A model generated the notes under the pieces. The model saw only the letters and a list, made by a program, of their open reading frames with translations. It was not told the DNA's origin and did no database searches. A stretch of 64,000 bases of DNA from Fictibacillus norfolkensis (GTDB taxonomy: Bacteria; Bacillota; Bacilli; Bacillales; Fictibacillaceae), in NCBI RefSeq assembly GCF_014836645.1, contig NZ_JACSQM010000006.1, forward strand, positions 124,001-188,000, given 5' to 3'. Each line of letters opens with the position of its first letter. The first letter of the stretch is position 1. Positions 43,747-53,533 of this stretch are shown here, one piece after another. Both the position numbers and the translations under genes were made by a program.

Positions 43747-45243
43747 ATGAAACCAGTAGCTGTAATTGGTGCGGGTCCTGGTGGTCTAACTGCGGGAATG
43801 CTATTAGCCAGTAAGGGATATCAAGTGACAGTATACGAAAAACAACCGTTTATCGGTGGGCGTACTTCTGCTTTTCATCAAGATGGTTATACGTTTGATA
43901 GGGGTCCAACCTTTTTAAATATGCCTCACATCTTGGAGGAAATGTTTCAGCTTGCAGATCGACGCTTAGAAGATTATATCGAGTTAAAAAGACTTGAACC
44001 GATGTATCAGCTGAAATTTAAAGATGCAACGATTGATTCTACAACTGATCAATCTGTCATGTATCAGAATATTGAAGCTGTCTTTCCTGGAAACGGTGAA
44101 GGCTATCGACGTTTTATGAAGAAAGAAAAAGAGAAGTTCGAAGCACTCATGCCCATCTTACAAAATAAGCATGATTCTTTGTTGGATTATTTACAGCTTA
44201 AATTTATAAAAGCTTTGCCGAAGTTAACGGTGACGAATTCATTGCACGATCAACTATCAAAGTATTTTTCAGATGAAAGACTCCGACTCGCCTTTACGTT
44301 TCAGGCAAAATATTTGGGCATGTCTCCTTGGGAATGTCCGGGTGCGTTTACGATTCTTTCTTATATGGAACACGCATACGGGGTTTATCATCCTGTAGGC
44401 GGTGTGAACAAAATTACAGAGGCAATGGTTAAAGTAATTAAAGAGTACGGTGGTGAAGTAGTCACTTCATCAGGTGTAAAAGAGCTCATTATTGAAAAAG
44501 GCAGAGTGAAGGGACTTCAACTCGATTCAGGTGAAAAAGTGTTTGCGGATGAAGTAGTGATTAATGCGGACTTCGCTCATGCGATGGAAAAGTTGATGCC
44601 TGAAGGATCTACAAAAAAATACACGAGCGATAAATTGATGAAGAAGAGCTATTCTTGTTCTGCATTTATGCTTTACGTGGGTGTGGATAAGAAATACGAC
44701 CTTCCGCATCATACAATTGTTTTTTCTGAAGATTATCGCAAGAATGTTGAAGAGATTACGAAGAAGAAGATTTTGTCTCAAGATCCTTCCATCTATATTC
44801 ATAATCCTTCCGTAACAGATCCAACTCTTGCTCCTGAAGGAAAATCAGCGCTTTACATCTTAGCCCCTGTTCCTAACAATTTTAGCTTGATCGATTGGGA
44901 GCATCATAAGCATGATTTTAAAAAGCTAGTTCTAGAGCAGCTTCAAGAACGAACAGATTTTAAAGATTTGGATCAGCATATCGAAACAGAATATATGTTC
45001 ACGCCGCTTGATTGGGAAAACAAACTCTCAGTTTACAAAGGTGCAACGTTTAACCTTGGTCATCAATTAACCCAGATGATGTATTTTAGGCCACATAATA
45101 AACAAAAAGAAATCGAAGGATTATGGCTAGTAGGCGGTGGTACTCATCCGGGAAGCGGTCTTCCTACGATCATGGAATCAGCCCGTATCACAACAACCAT
45201 GATGGCAGAGAAACATGATGCAATGGAGGTTCGATCCGTATGA
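43747..45243 (+). CDS. CrtN-family FAD carotenoid desaturase/oxidase, first copy
   Basis: 498 residues. N-terminal FAD-binding GAGPGGLTAGMLLASKG with the following YEKQPFIGGR, and C-terminal GLWLVGGGTHPGSGLPTIM, mark the CrtI/CrtN family. The fingerprint FDRGPTFLNMPHILEEMF and FQAKYLGMSPWECPGAF align with staphylococcal CrtN, yet the next gene is the closer match to CrtN. This copy may carry out another oxidation step of the C30 chain (CrtNb/CrtNc type). ATGA overlap with the next gene. The order of desaturation steps cannot be set from sequence. Confidence 0.85.
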   Translation: MKPVAVIGAGPGGLTAGMLLASKGYQVTVYEKQPFIGGRTSAFHQDGYTFDRGPTFLNMPHILEEMFQLADRRLEDYIELKRLEPMYQLKFKDATIDSTTDQSVMYQNIEAVFPGNGEGYRRFMKKEKEKFEALMPILQNKHDSLLDYLQLKFIKALPKLTVTNSLHDQLSKYFSDERLRLAFTFQAKYLGMSPWECPGAFTILSYMEHAYGVYHPVGGVNKITEAMVKVIKEYGGEVVTSSGVKELIIEKGRVKGLQLDSGEKVFADEVVINADFAHAMEKLMPEGSTKKYTSDKLMKKSYSCSAFMLYVGVDKKYDLPHHTIVFSEDYRKNVEEITKKKILSQDPSIYIHNPSVTDPTLAPEGKSALYILAPVPNNFSLIDWEHHKHDFKKLVLEQLQERTDFKDLDQHIETEYMFTPLDWENKLSVYKGATFNLGHQLTQMMYFRPHNKQKEIEGLWLVGGGTHPGSGLPTIMESARITTTMMAEKHDAMEVRSV

Positions 45244-46679
45244 ATGCTGGAATTGTTGGCGGAGGTATTGGTGGCTTAATTACAGCACTCTACTTAAGAA
45301 AACAAGGTAAAGAGGTTACGATCTACGAGAAAAGTTCCAGACTTGGCGGCAGGCTGAACTTTTTTGAAAAGGAAGGATACAAAATTGATAGCGGTCCTAC
45401 AATCGTGCTGCTTCCTGAAATGATCTATGAGATTTTAAGTGAGGTTGGCATTGAGCGTGAGGAACTAGAGCTGATCTTGTGCAGTCCGATGTATAAGTTG
45501 AATTATCCAGATGGATCTCATTTTTATAAAACGAGTGACTTGCCTGGACAGCTTAACGAGATTAAGAGAATGTTTCCAGGAGAAGAGCAAGGGTTCTTAC
45601 GTTACGTAACGGATATGTACGAGCGTTTTCATCAAGGGAAAACGGCCTTCTTAGATCGTTCATTTGTAAACCGAAGAGATTTCTGGACACCGAAAAACCT
45701 GCACACACTTACAAAACTAAAAGCTTATCAATCTGTAAAAAAATTAGCAGAAGCGTATTTCAGTCATCCGAGAATGCAGGAAGCTTTTTCGTTTCAAACC
45801 TTGTATATCGGAGGATCACCTGAAAACTCCCCCGCCATGTATTCGCTCGTGCCATTTAGTGAACATGCTCACGGGATCTGGTATGTAAAAGGCGGATATG
45901 GAAGTGTAGTAGACTTGCTCCAAAGAAAGCTAGTCGAGCAAGGTGTGGAGATCCGTTTGAGCACCCCTGTAGAAGCGTTGTCGTTGCAAAGCAACTCGTG
46001 TAACGGGGTTGTGACAAAAGAAGGTACTCATCTGCATGACATGGTCATTTATAATGGTGATTTTCCTGGTATTCACCATCTCATTCCAGGACCAAAGCCG
46101 GTCAAGAAAAACTACGAATCTTCTTCTGGTTGTTTCCTTTTATATCTTGGCCTAGACAGAATGTATGATGAGGCGGATGTTCATCAGTTCTTTATGACTG
46201 ATCACTTCGATGAACATATGCAAGAAGTGTTTTTACAAAAGAAGCTGCCTCAGGATCCAGCTATTTATACGTTCTATCCTTCAAAGATAGACCCAACACT
46301 CGCGCCAGAAGGAAAAAGCGTATTATACGTACTTGTTCCGGTTCCTTCAGGAGACACGGTAGATTGGGAGTCAGAGAAACAAAGTTATGCAGATTTTATT
46401 ATTCATTCATTGGAAAAACGAGGATATCCAGGGCTGAAGGATTCTATCGTGTGGAGCGAAATTCGAACACCTAACGATGCACTTACAGATGGGCTTTACC
46501 AAGGAGGCAGTTTTGGTATTGCGCCTACTTTAAAACAATCTGGTGTGTTTCGACCACAGATTAAACCTCTTCCATATGAAAATCTGTACGCGGTAGGTGC
46601 ATCGATCCATCCAGGTGGAGGAGTTCCCATCGTTATGCAGAGTGCAAAACATCTAGCCAAATATCTTGAAAGGGCGTGA
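45240..46679 (+). CDS. crtN: Diapophytoene desaturase, CrtN-like
   Basis: 479 residues. FAD motif GGGIGGLITALYLRKQG, DSGPTIVLLPEMIYEIL, SFQTLYIGGSPENSPAMYSL, and APTLKQSGVFRPQ..YAVGASIHPGGGVPIVM match S. aureus CrtN step by step. CrtN turns the colourless C30 4,4'-diapophytoene into coloured diapolyenes. It is coupled to both neighbours (ATGA at its start, GTGA at its end), giving equal amounts of desaturases and synthase. Confidence 0.87.
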   Translation: MNAGIVGGGIGGLITALYLRKQGKEVTIYEKSSRLGGRLNFFEKEGYKIDSGPTIVLLPEMIYEILSEVGIEREELELILCSPMYKLNYPDGSHFYKTSDLPGQLNEIKRMFPGEEQGFLRYVTDMYERFHQGKTAFLDRSFVNRRDFWTPKNLHTLTKLKAYQSVKKLAEAYFSHPRMQEAFSFQTLYIGGSPENSPAMYSLVPFSEHAHGIWYVKGGYGSVVDLLQRKLVEQGVEIRLSTPVEALSLQSNSCNGVVTKEGTHLHDMVIYNGDFPGIHHLIPGPKPVKKNYESSSGCFLLYLGLDRMYDEADVHQFFMTDHFDEHMQEVFLQKKLPQDPAIYTFYPSKIDPTLAPEGKSVLYVLVPVPSGDTVDWESEKQSYADFIIHSLEKRGYPGLKDSIVWSEIRTPNDALTDGLYQGGSFGIAPTLKQSGVFRPQIKPLPYENLYAVGASIHPGGGVPIVMQSAKHLAKYLERA

Positions 46680-47527
46680 AACAGTTGGTAACGGTTCAGG
46701 AATCGTATTTTTATTGTGAAGAGATCATTAAAGTTCATTCTAAAACCTTTTATAAAGCATTTTCATACTTACCAGAAGAAAAGCGACGTGCCGTTTGGGC
46801 CGTGTACTCATTTTGCAGAACGGTAGATGATATTGTAGATGAGGGAGATAGCCCCGAGAAAGAGCTAGCTGTCTTTAAGGCAGAGTTCAATCAGTTTCTT
46901 AACGGCAAAATTCCTGCAGCCGAGCCAATGTGGATCGCACTGCAGGATGTTTTTCAAAACTTTGAGATGGATCATCAAGCTTTTTTAGATATGGTTAAAG
47001 GACAAGAAATGGATCTGTATAAGACGCATTATGATACGGTGGAAGAATTAGAGTACTACTCGTATCATGTTGCTAGTACAGTTGGTTTGATGCTATTACC
47101 AATATTAGCTCCTGAACAAAAAGATCGGCTTCGCGAAGGAGCGATCGCACTTGGGATCGGCATGCAGTTTACGAATGTATTACGGGATATCGCAGAAGAT
47201 TTAGATCGTGACAGAGTGTATGTTCCAGCGAAAGTGATGGCTGAACACAGCTATACAGAAGAAGATTTGAAAAAGGAAATCGTTGATGATCGCTTTATTG
47301 CGGCATGGGAGAGTATAGCGCTTCGTGCGGAAGTCTTTTATGCAAAATTTAATGAAACGCTAGAGCACTATCCGATCGAATCAAGAATGCCTGTCCAGCT
47401 AGCAGCGATCTATTACCGTGAGATTCTGAACAAGGTTCGTAAACAGAATTATAAAGTGTTTAGCGGAAGAGTGTTTGTATCAAGTGCTGAAAAAGGGGAT
47501 CTGTTGAAGCAGATTGCTGTGAAATAG
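46676..47527 (+). CDS. crtM: Diapophytoene synthase, CrtM-like
   Basis: 283 residues, the CrtM length. It has both aspartate-rich motifs of squalene/phytoene synthases: CRTVDDIVDE near 47-56 and NVLRDIAEDLDRDR near 168-181. The enzyme joins two farnesyl diphosphates to 4,4'-diapophytoene, the first C30 step. GTG start at 46676 overlapping the stop of crtN (GTGA). Last gene of the three-gene operon. Confidence 0.92.
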   Translation: MKQLVTVQESYFYCEEIIKVHSKTFYKAFSYLPEEKRRAVWAVYSFCRTVDDIVDEGDSPEKELAVFKAEFNQFLNGKIPAAEPMWIALQDVFQNFEMDHQAFLDMVKGQEMDLYKTHYDTVEELEYYSYHVASTVGLMLLPILAPEQKDRLREGAIALGIGMQFTNVLRDIAEDLDRDRVYVPAKVMAEHSYTEEDLKKEIVDDRFIAAWESIALRAEVFYAKFNETLEHYPIESRMPVQLAAIYYREILNKVRKQNYKVFSGRVFVSSAEKGDLLKQIAVK

Positions 47528-47539
47528 CCTGATACTTGT

Positions 47540-47587
47540 AAAAGAGCTGATAAACAGGTCGTTGCCTGTGTTGTCAGCTCTTTTTGA
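47540..47587 (+). terminator. Terminator of the crtN-crtN-crtM operon
   Basis: AAAGAGCTGA pairs with TCAGCTCTTT across a 22-base region that can form its own small hairpin (ACAGGtcgttgCCTGT), then Ts. Confidence 0.85.
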
Positions 47588-47667
47588 ATTTCTAAGTTTC
47601 TGTTTTAGTTGGTCAAGTTCTGGGGAGAGGGGTATAGAGCAGTGTGTCAGGAGTCGAATAATGTCGA

Positions 47668-47730
47668 CTCGCCGATATATGTGCAAAACTCGCCGTATTC
47701 TGGCCGAATCTCGCCGTATTAATTCAATAA
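47668..47730 (+). repeat. Three-unit tandem array, 21-bp period
   Basis: CTCGCCG followed by TATT or ATAT recurs with first bases at 47668, 47689 and 47710. It lies in the 310-base gap between crtM and the GNAT gene. Layout is like the arrays at 18242 and 60294 but the core word differs. Confidence 0.75.
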
Positions 47731-47762
47731 TTACTAGAATTATAGGTGAAATTTCTAGTAAT
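47730..47762 (+). repeat. Inverted repeat after the 21-bp array
   Basis: ATTACTAGAA at 47730-47739 and TTCTAGTAAT at 47753-47762 form a perfect 10-bp stem with a 13-base loop. No T run follows, so it is not a plain terminator. Confidence 0.6.
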
Positions 47763-47900
47763 AACGGGTTGCATACCCTAGATGGTATATCCATACAGCG
47801 GTTACAGGTGCAAAAACAGTTTACATTTAAGGAGCTAAATGGACAAAGACAGTTTAATTCATAGAAAAATACTCTTGAAAAGGAAAAACTTTAAACAATA

Positions 47901-48404
47901 CTATAAAAACAGCACCATGTGTTCTTCATCGTGATACTGATCATCTACTTTAAGGGCTTTTTCTTCATATCCATATGTTTTGAAACCGAGTGAAGTGTAA
48001 AGGTTCTTTGCTTTTTCATTGTTAGCTTCAACTGTTAAGTTCAGTTTTTCAAGAACAGGTATACGTTTTGCATGTTCAATAACGGTTTTCATCAAAGAGC
48101 GACCGACACCTGCTTTACGGTTATTAGCGCTTACGTACATGGCATAAATGTTGCCGCGGTGCTGCATTTTTAAAGCTTTTTCCTGGACTAACGTTACATT
48201 GCCGATCAACTGATCTTCATCATACATGCCGAACGTATAGCTGCCTTCTTCTTGTAATCTGCTCGCTACTTCCTTTAGTGGATCTTTTCTTCTAATCGCT
48301 TCTTCATAGCTTGAAGCAAACGCTTCTGGATTTGATTTTAATGCTTCAAGTCGAAGCTCCCAATAAGCTTTTGCATCTTCAGGTTTTAAGAGACGGACTT
48401 CCAT
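47901..48404 (-). CDS. GNAT-family N-acetyltransferase
   Basis: 167 residues from ATG at 48404, with GGGGGAT before it; the frame is open to 48473 without a ribosome site. GNAT core: VRLLKPEDAKAYWELRLEAL start, IYAMYVSANNRKAGVGRSLM (acetyl-CoA loop R-x-x-G-x-G), LNLTVEANNEKAKNLYTSLGF end. Substrate unknown. It sits between the two oppositely facing crt operons but shows no link to carotenoid work. Confidence 0.9.
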   Translation of the reverse strand: MEVRLLKPEDAKAYWELRLEALKSNPEAFASSYEEAIRRKDPLKEVASRLQEEGSYTFGMYDEDQLIGNVTLVQEKALKMQHRGNIYAMYVSANNRKAGVGRSLMKTVIEHAKRIPVLEKLNLTVEANNEKAKNLYTSLGFKTYGYEEKALKVDDQYHDEEHMVLFL

Positions 48405-48474
48405 GCAATATCCCCCAATGTTTTTGAAAATTAGTGTACCACAAAATGGAAAGAGTATGAAAGATGAATTCAAA

Positions 48475-48508
48475 AACGAGCAAACGCTTCGGGCGTTTGC
48501 TCGTTTTC
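48475..48508 (-). terminator. Terminator of the minus-strand crt operon
   Basis: CGAGCAAACGC pairs with GCGTTTGCTCG, with T runs outside on both strands, so it works for the crt operon on the minus strand and perhaps both ways. Confidence 0.88.
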
Positions 48509-48514
48509 ATTGAT

Positions 48515-50005
48515 TTATGATAATTGTTTGGGGACTGACCCCTTCAGCAGTTCGCGGGCGACATTGCGGCCGCTCATGATGACCATCGGGGAGCCGCCTC
48601 CAGGATGGGTTGTACCTCCAGCGAAATACAAATTGCGGATGTCTTTAGAGCGATTAGAAGGGCGGAGGAACGTGTTCTTACGTTCATTCGCTGATATACC
48701 ATATAATGCCCCTCGAAATGCTCCAAACTTAGCTTGTATGTCGTGAGGAGTTATCATCTTCTCATGCAGTATATGCGGCCTAATATGTAGACCGAACGAC
48801 TCTAGACGGTCATATACTAAATCTCTGTATTGCTCATAATCATCGAGGCTTTTAGAAGAAGCAGCTCGTATATGTGGTGCATTTACCAATATGAACAGGT
48901 TGTCTCCGTCAGGGGAAACGGATGGATCGGTTACAGAAGAATTTGAAATATAGATGGTTGGATCATCGGGATATTCTCCGTTGAATAACGTTTCGAATTC
49001 TCGTTTGTAATCGCTCGAGAAATACACTTGATGATGCAACAGATTATCTAAGCGTTTGTTTAGTCCGACTAAAAGAACAAACGCAGAAATCGAAGGAGAG
49101 TAGCTCTCGACCTTTTTATTTTTCATAGATGGTCTGTAGCGTTCTTCTACGAGTTTAGGGTACGCTTCGAGCAGATCTCCATTCATCACGACAGCATCGA
49201 ACTCTACTTCATCTCCATTTGAAAGGCTCAGAGATTTCGCTTCAGCGTTACTAACGTTAATTTTTTTCACTTCAACACCTAAATGCATATGTACCCCAAG
49301 CTTTTTTGCTAGGCGAACCATACTTTCAGCAATCTTTACGTTGCCGCCTTTTACGTAATATACGCCTTGAATCATCTCTAGATAAGCGATCAAAGAGAAC
49401 GTAGCAGGTGCTTGAAAGGGGGATGACCCTATGTAAGTTGCATAGCGATTAAAGGTTTGCAGCAATAGCGGATGATTAAAATATTTACGATGAAAGCTGT
49501 CCATGGATTGCAGCGGTCTCACTTTCGTAAAAGCATTAAACAGTGAGGGAGAAAGATAATCTTTCATACTCGTAAAAGTCCTAGGGAAAAATTCTTTCTC
49601 TGCTAGATGATACAAACGAGTCACTTCTGCAAGATAATCTGAATATCGTTGTGCCGCATATGGGTCGAGTTCCTTTAATTGATTCATCACATGATCCACA
49701 TCGGTCGACATCTCAAAAATTTCGCCATTGCTGCTAATATTACGAGTATGCGTATCTAATTTGATCCACTCAAAATAGTCTCTAGGATCCTCACCGGCAT
49801 CCTGAAATACCCCGTCAAATATTTGAGGCATCGTAATGGTGTTCGGTCCGAAATCAAACGTGTGAGAACCTAAAGAAACAGGCATCAGCTTCCCGCCAAA
49901 ATGTTCGTTTTTTTCATATATGTGCACTTCACAACCATTACTAGCAAGAGAGATACTTGCAGATAATCCGCCAAGGCCGCCGCCGACAATTGCTATTTTT
50001 CTCAT
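48515..50005 (-). CDS. CrtN/CrtI-family carotenoid desaturase, third copy
   Basis: 496 residues from ATG 50005, which overlaps the stop of the preceding glycosyltransferase (ATGA); a longer start at 50026 is possible. FAD motif VGGGLGGLSASISLASNG, FDFGPNTITMPQIFDGVF, ATYIGSSPFQAPATFSL and LYFAGGTTHPGGGSPMVIM. It is distinct from both CrtN copies in the plus operon. Next to a CruF-type hydratase, a 3,4-desaturase role (CrtD-like) is a reasonable inference. Last gene of the minus operon. Confidence 0.82.
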   Translation of the reverse strand: MRKIAIVGGGLGGLSASISLASNGCEVHIYEKNEHFGGKLMPVSLGSHTFDFGPNTITMPQIFDGVFQDAGEDPRDYFEWIKLDTHTRNISSNGEIFEMSTDVDHVMNQLKELDPYAAQRYSDYLAEVTRLYHLAEKEFFPRTFTSMKDYLSPSLFNAFTKVRPLQSMDSFHRKYFNHPLLLQTFNRYATYIGSSPFQAPATFSLIAYLEMIQGVYYVKGGNVKIAESMVRLAKKLGVHMHLGVEVKKINVSNAEAKSLSLSNGDEVEFDAVVMNGDLLEAYPKLVEERYRPSMKNKKVESYSPSISAFVLLVGLNKRLDNLLHHQVYFSSDYKREFETLFNGEYPDDPTIYISNSSVTDPSVSPDGDNLFILVNAPHIRAASSKSLDDYEQYRDLVYDRLESFGLHIRPHILHEKMITPHDIQAKFGAFRGALYGISANERKNTFLRPSNRSKDIRNLYFAGGTTHPGGGSPMVIMSGRNVARELLKGSVPKQLS

Positions 50006-51108
50006 TGATAAGAACGTCCTTTCCATTCGTAGCCTTGCTTTTTAAGTCCTTTCCACATCGATGCATTCACAAGCACGACCAAACCGATCGCAGATAACGG
50101 CATAGTGAAGGCAAGGTAAGCTTTTTGTCCCGTTAAGAGGTCGACATATGCTTTTTGGATGACCGTGATCAAATAGGGCAGCATCCATAGCAATTGCTCA
50201 GTGAGTATGCCATATATGAATAAAAACAAAGGTGCTATGTAAAATACGGTGTAAAAAAAAGATAAAAAAACAACGAGAAAGATGGAACGACCTAATCCAG
50301 GAAACAGGTTCTTTGTAAATCCGTTCCACACTTCTTTATTACTGTGATACATGAAACACGATACATATTTCGTTACGTTAGCGAGTACAACCTCATGACG
50401 CCCTCGCTTCATAGCTTTAGCCAAATCCACATCATCAACTAAAGAGTTTTTTATGCTAGCATGACCACCAATGGCGTGGTATTCCTTACTCTTAAACAAC
50501 ATGAATGCACCGTGTGCCGCTGTTGCTGGCGGCCATTTTGTAAAGTTTGCAAAAAGAAGCGGAAGATGAAATAAAATAACAAAGTGCTGCATCGGGACAA
50601 TCAGTTTTTCAAAAAATAAAGTTACAGGAAAATTTGGGAACCCAGATAAAAGACTAGCTTTCCGCTTTTTCAATAGTGTCAGTGAAGTCTCGATCGTATT
50701 AGGATGGAGGCGAACGTCCGCATCGATAAATAAGAGATAATCACCTGTTGTACTTTGGCTAAGCTGGTGACAGGCATGAACTTTACCAGCCCAACCAGCA
50801 GGAAGCTTCCTTCCTTGTAGAACGGTAAAACGGCTGTCGCCATCTATGTGCTTCAACAAAGAGTTATATGTATCATCATCTGAATGATCATCTAAAATAG
50901 AAAAGGATATATGACGATACGACAGTTCTTTTAAGGTGGCAACCAGTCCAGCTACATTTTTTTCTTCATTGCGCATCGGTACAAAAACAGCAACCCTCTC
51001 TGTATGAGAAGCCCCTGGAGAGGGCTTTTTTAGAGAGGGTAAAAAGAAACTATTCATTATAGTAGCTGCTAAAAAAAGTAGGGCAGCTGTAATAAAAATG
51101 AGAACCAT
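50002..51108 (-). CDS. Membrane-bound family 2 glycosyltransferase, carotenoid type
   Basis: 368 residues from ATG 51108, with AAAGGTGA before it; GTG 51117 is also open. A membrane helix at 1-20, the GT-A core (VAVFVPMRNEEKNVAG, FIDADVRLHPN with the D-x-D, SLVDDVDLAKAMK with the catalytic acid) and three or four helices at the end. Location between CruF-like and CrtN-like genes suggests it glycosylates the hydroxyl that the hydratase makes (CruC-like). It is clearly different from the CrtQ-like enzyme at 53720. Confidence 0.85.
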   Translation of the reverse strand: MVLIFITAALLFLAATIMNSFFLPSLKKPSPGASHTERVAVFVPMRNEEKNVAGLVATLKELSYRHISFSILDDHSDDDTYNSLLKHIDGDSRFTVLQGRKLPAGWAGKVHACHQLSQSTTGDYLLFIDADVRLHPNTIETSLTLLKKRKASLLSGFPNFPVTLFFEKLIVPMQHFVILFHLPLLFANFTKWPPATAAHGAFMLFKSKEYHAIGGHASIKNSLVDDVDLAKAMKRGRHEVVLANVTKYVSCFMYHSNKEVWNGFTKNLFPGLGRSIFLVVFLSFFYTVFYIAPLFLFIYGILTEQLLWMLPYLITVIQKAYVDLLTGQKAYLAFTMPLSAIGLVVLVNASMWKGLKKQGYEWKGRSYQ

Positions 51109-51113
51109 GAATA

Positions 51114-51953
51114 TCACCTTTTTCCTGGGCTGTAAGCCATATCACTATTAACAGAGACTGATTGATTATTGTAGCGATATAAACTCAACAGGATGATACT
51201 AGCGAAAGACACACCGATTGACGCCAGATACAGCTCTGATGTTAATCCTAGTAAGACAAACATGCTCGTGACCATCAAAAACACAGCGATCGTGCGAAAA
51301 TGCCAATAAGGATGCGGTGTTGTCTCCGTTTTTTTCGTTATATTCAATCCTGTTACTAAAGTGATATGAAAGAAGCTAGCCAAAAGAAACCAGCCAACAA
51401 AGTTTTGCAACGGTATTCCGTAATATATCCCTGAGCCATCCCAGAACCAGTAACCTTTAACAAGGTAAGCGACAGGATCGATTATCCCATCCATGACAAC
51501 AGCGATCAGGCCACCTGTAACAACATAGAGTGGTACTTTTATAGCTGTTTGACCTTTAAATGGTTTAACGATTCCACCAGCGATCGCGTGAGAGACGGCT
51601 AAAATCATCACCCACGCGAATCCGATGGCAACTGGGACGCCTAACCATTGTAGACCGAGCTGGTCGCTATAATTATACTGACCAAAAATTAGACCGGTCT
51701 TGACGCCGATACTCTCTGCTACGATACTTCCGAACAGAACGAATAAAGTAAAGATAGCGCCAAAGTTACCGTACGTTCGATAAAAGTAAAATCCTCCAAG
51801 AACACCGCATGCGATTAAAAACACACTGTTTGCCCACTCAAGAGCCGGAGGGAGAATATCAAAAACAAGAAGTATTAATCCTACGCTGTACCAAAAGATA
51901 AAGAACCGAAAAAGTACTTTATCGATGGTTCCATGCTTCTGTGCTGGTTGCAA
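51114..51953 (-). CDS. CruF-type carotenoid hydratase (DUF422)
   Basis: 279 residues, seven to eight membrane helices. The family marks GVKTGLIFGQYNYSDQLG, PVAIGFAWVMILAVSHA, DGIIDPVAYLVKGYWFW and GIPLQNFVGWF are all present. CruF adds water to the C-1,2 double bond of acyclic carotenoids, leaving a tertiary alcohol. In C30 pathways of related salt-tolerant Bacillaceae the hydroxyl is then glycosylated. The start is TTG 51953. Overlaps the glycosyltransferase region by a few bases. Confidence 0.85.
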   Translation of the reverse strand: MQPAQKHGTIDKVLFRFFIFWYSVGLILLVFDILPPALEWANSVFLIACGVLGGFYFYRTYGNFGAIFTLFVLFGSIVAESIGVKTGLIFGQYNYSDQLGLQWLGVPVAIGFAWVMILAVSHAIAGGIVKPFKGQTAIKVPLYVVTGGLIAVVMDGIIDPVAYLVKGYWFWDGSGIYYGIPLQNFVGWFLLASFFHITLVTGLNITKKTETTPHPYWHFRTIAVFLMVTSMFVLLGLTSELYLASIGVSFASIILLSLYRYNNQSVSVNSDMAYSPGKR

Positions 51954-51955
51954 TA

Positions 51956-53461
51956 TTACCCGATCTCCTTTGAAACATTTTTTAAATCTTCTCCTATTAA
52001 ATCAGCAGTCAGCTGTCCTGATAGAGTTACCATTGGAACGCCGCCGCCAGGGTGTGTAGAGCCGCCAACGAAATATAGATTTGTAAACTGATTGCTTCTG
52101 CTCGGAATCTTAAATCCGCCGTTCATCTTGCGGTCTGTTCGAATGCCGTAGATAGAGCCTCCGTTCGGTCCGTACAGTTCTTTTAAAGTGTCAGGTGTAA
52201 ACGTGTATTCCCACTCCACGTGCTGGCGTAGGTCCTTAGCTCCCATGCGCTCAAGTTTGTTCAAGACAAGCTCACGATAGCTCTCAAGGTTGCTTTCCCA
52301 CGTTTCGCCTTCTTTAAGGGGTGGTACATGCGTCAGGACGAACCAGTTATCCTTACCTTCAGGTGCTTGAGTTGGATCGGTTTTTGAAGAAATTCCCACA
52401 TAAACGGTTGGGTCGTCTGCAAGAATACCAGTGTTAAAGATCTGATCGAATTCTCTTTCCTGACTTTGTGAGAAGAAGAAATTGTGATGCGCAAACTCAT
52501 CGTACTTCTTATCAACTCCAAGCAATAAGACAAGACCTGAAACAGTAGGTTCGTATTTACTGAGATCTTCAGCCGCTTTTTTAGCCTGCGGATGATTTGA
52601 GAGAAGCGTCTTGTATGCTGGGATGGCTTCTAAGTTAGAAACAACGATATCTGCATACATCTCTTCGCCGTTCTCAAGTTTTACCCCTTTAGCCGTAGTA
52701 CCTTCTGTTAAGATACCTACTACTTTTTGATTCGTTCGAACAACAACGTTATATTCGTTTAAAACACTTAAGATCGATTCAGCAATTTTGTACATTCCGC
52801 CTTCCACATAATAAATACCAAGGCCGAGCTGAACGTGTATCAGCTGAGAAAGAACAGCTGGTGCCTGATAAGGGGAGGAACCGATATACATGATGAAGAA
52901 ATTAAATAGTTGTTGAAGGTGTTTGTCTTTAATGAACTTTTTCGTTGCTTGGTCCATTGATTTTACAGGATCCATTGCGAGAAGTTCTTTAAAGCTGTGA
53001 AGAGTGCGCAGATCGTTTAATCCAGTTAAACTTTTCTTATAGAAACTCTTCATGCTAAGTTCGTACATTTGGCTGCAATAATCTAGATATTTAAAGAATG
53101 AAGCAGCGTCTTGCGGATTTACTTTACTGATTTCTTTCAGCATCTCTGGCAGGTCACTCGTCACATCAATAACCGTGCCATCTTCAAAGAACGTTCTCCA
53201 CTGTGGCTCGATACGCTGGATGTTTATGTAATCGTGGATATTCTTTCCTGCAGATTCAAACAGCTGTTCAAGCACCCATGGCATTGTTAAGATAGATGGC
53301 CCTGTATCAAAGGTATAGCCTTTTCCAGAACGCTGATTCAATTTGCCGCCGATACGTTCATTTTTTTCGAGTACAGTTACTTCGTGTCCATCAGCTGCTA
53401 ATCGAAGAGCTGCTGATAGGCCGCCAAGTCCGCCGCCTACAACTAACACTTTTTTCTTCAT
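51956..53461 (-). CDS. crtP: Diapo-carotenoid oxidase, CrtP-like (CrtNb)
   Basis: 501 residues from ATG 53461 behind GAGGAGG. VGGGLGGLSAALRLAADG, FDTGPSILTMPWVLEQLFE, PQWRTFFEDGTVIDVTSDL, MYIGSSPYQAPAVLSQL, YYVEGGMYKIAE and LYFVGGSTHPGGGVPMVTL align closely with S. aureus CrtP, which oxidises a terminal methyl of diaponeurosporene to the aldehyde or acid. First gene of a four-gene operon with the hydratase, glycosyltransferase and third desaturase. Confidence 0.85.
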   Translation of the reverse strand: MKKKVLVVGGGLGGLSAALRLAADGHEVTVLEKNERIGGKLNQRSGKGYTFDTGPSILTMPWVLEQLFESAGKNIHDYINIQRIEPQWRTFFEDGTVIDVTSDLPEMLKEISKVNPQDAASFFKYLDYCSQMYELSMKSFYKKSLTGLNDLRTLHSFKELLAMDPVKSMDQATKKFIKDKHLQQLFNFFIMYIGSSPYQAPAVLSQLIHVQLGLGIYYVEGGMYKIAESILSVLNEYNVVVRTNQKVVGILTEGTTAKGVKLENGEEMYADIVVSNLEAIPAYKTLLSNHPQAKKAAEDLSKYEPTVSGLVLLLGVDKKYDEFAHHNFFFSQSQEREFDQIFNTGILADDPTVYVGISSKTDPTQAPEGKDNWFVLTHVPPLKEGETWESNLESYRELVLNKLERMGAKDLRQHVEWEYTFTPDTLKELYGPNGGSIYGIRTDRKMNGGFKIPSRSNQFTNLYFVGGSTHPGGGVPMVTLSGQLTADLIGEDLKNVSKEIG

Positions 53462-53533
53462 CAAAATCCTCCTCGGTATTGGGAATGAAAGGTTAAGGTT
53501 GTTTCTTAGCTGTTGCTGTACGACTGTTCCTCT

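Noticed and set aside
47562..47864. 100-aa frame over the crtM terminator and 21-bp array
   Set aside because: It reads through a strong terminator and a repeat array and has no ribosome site.
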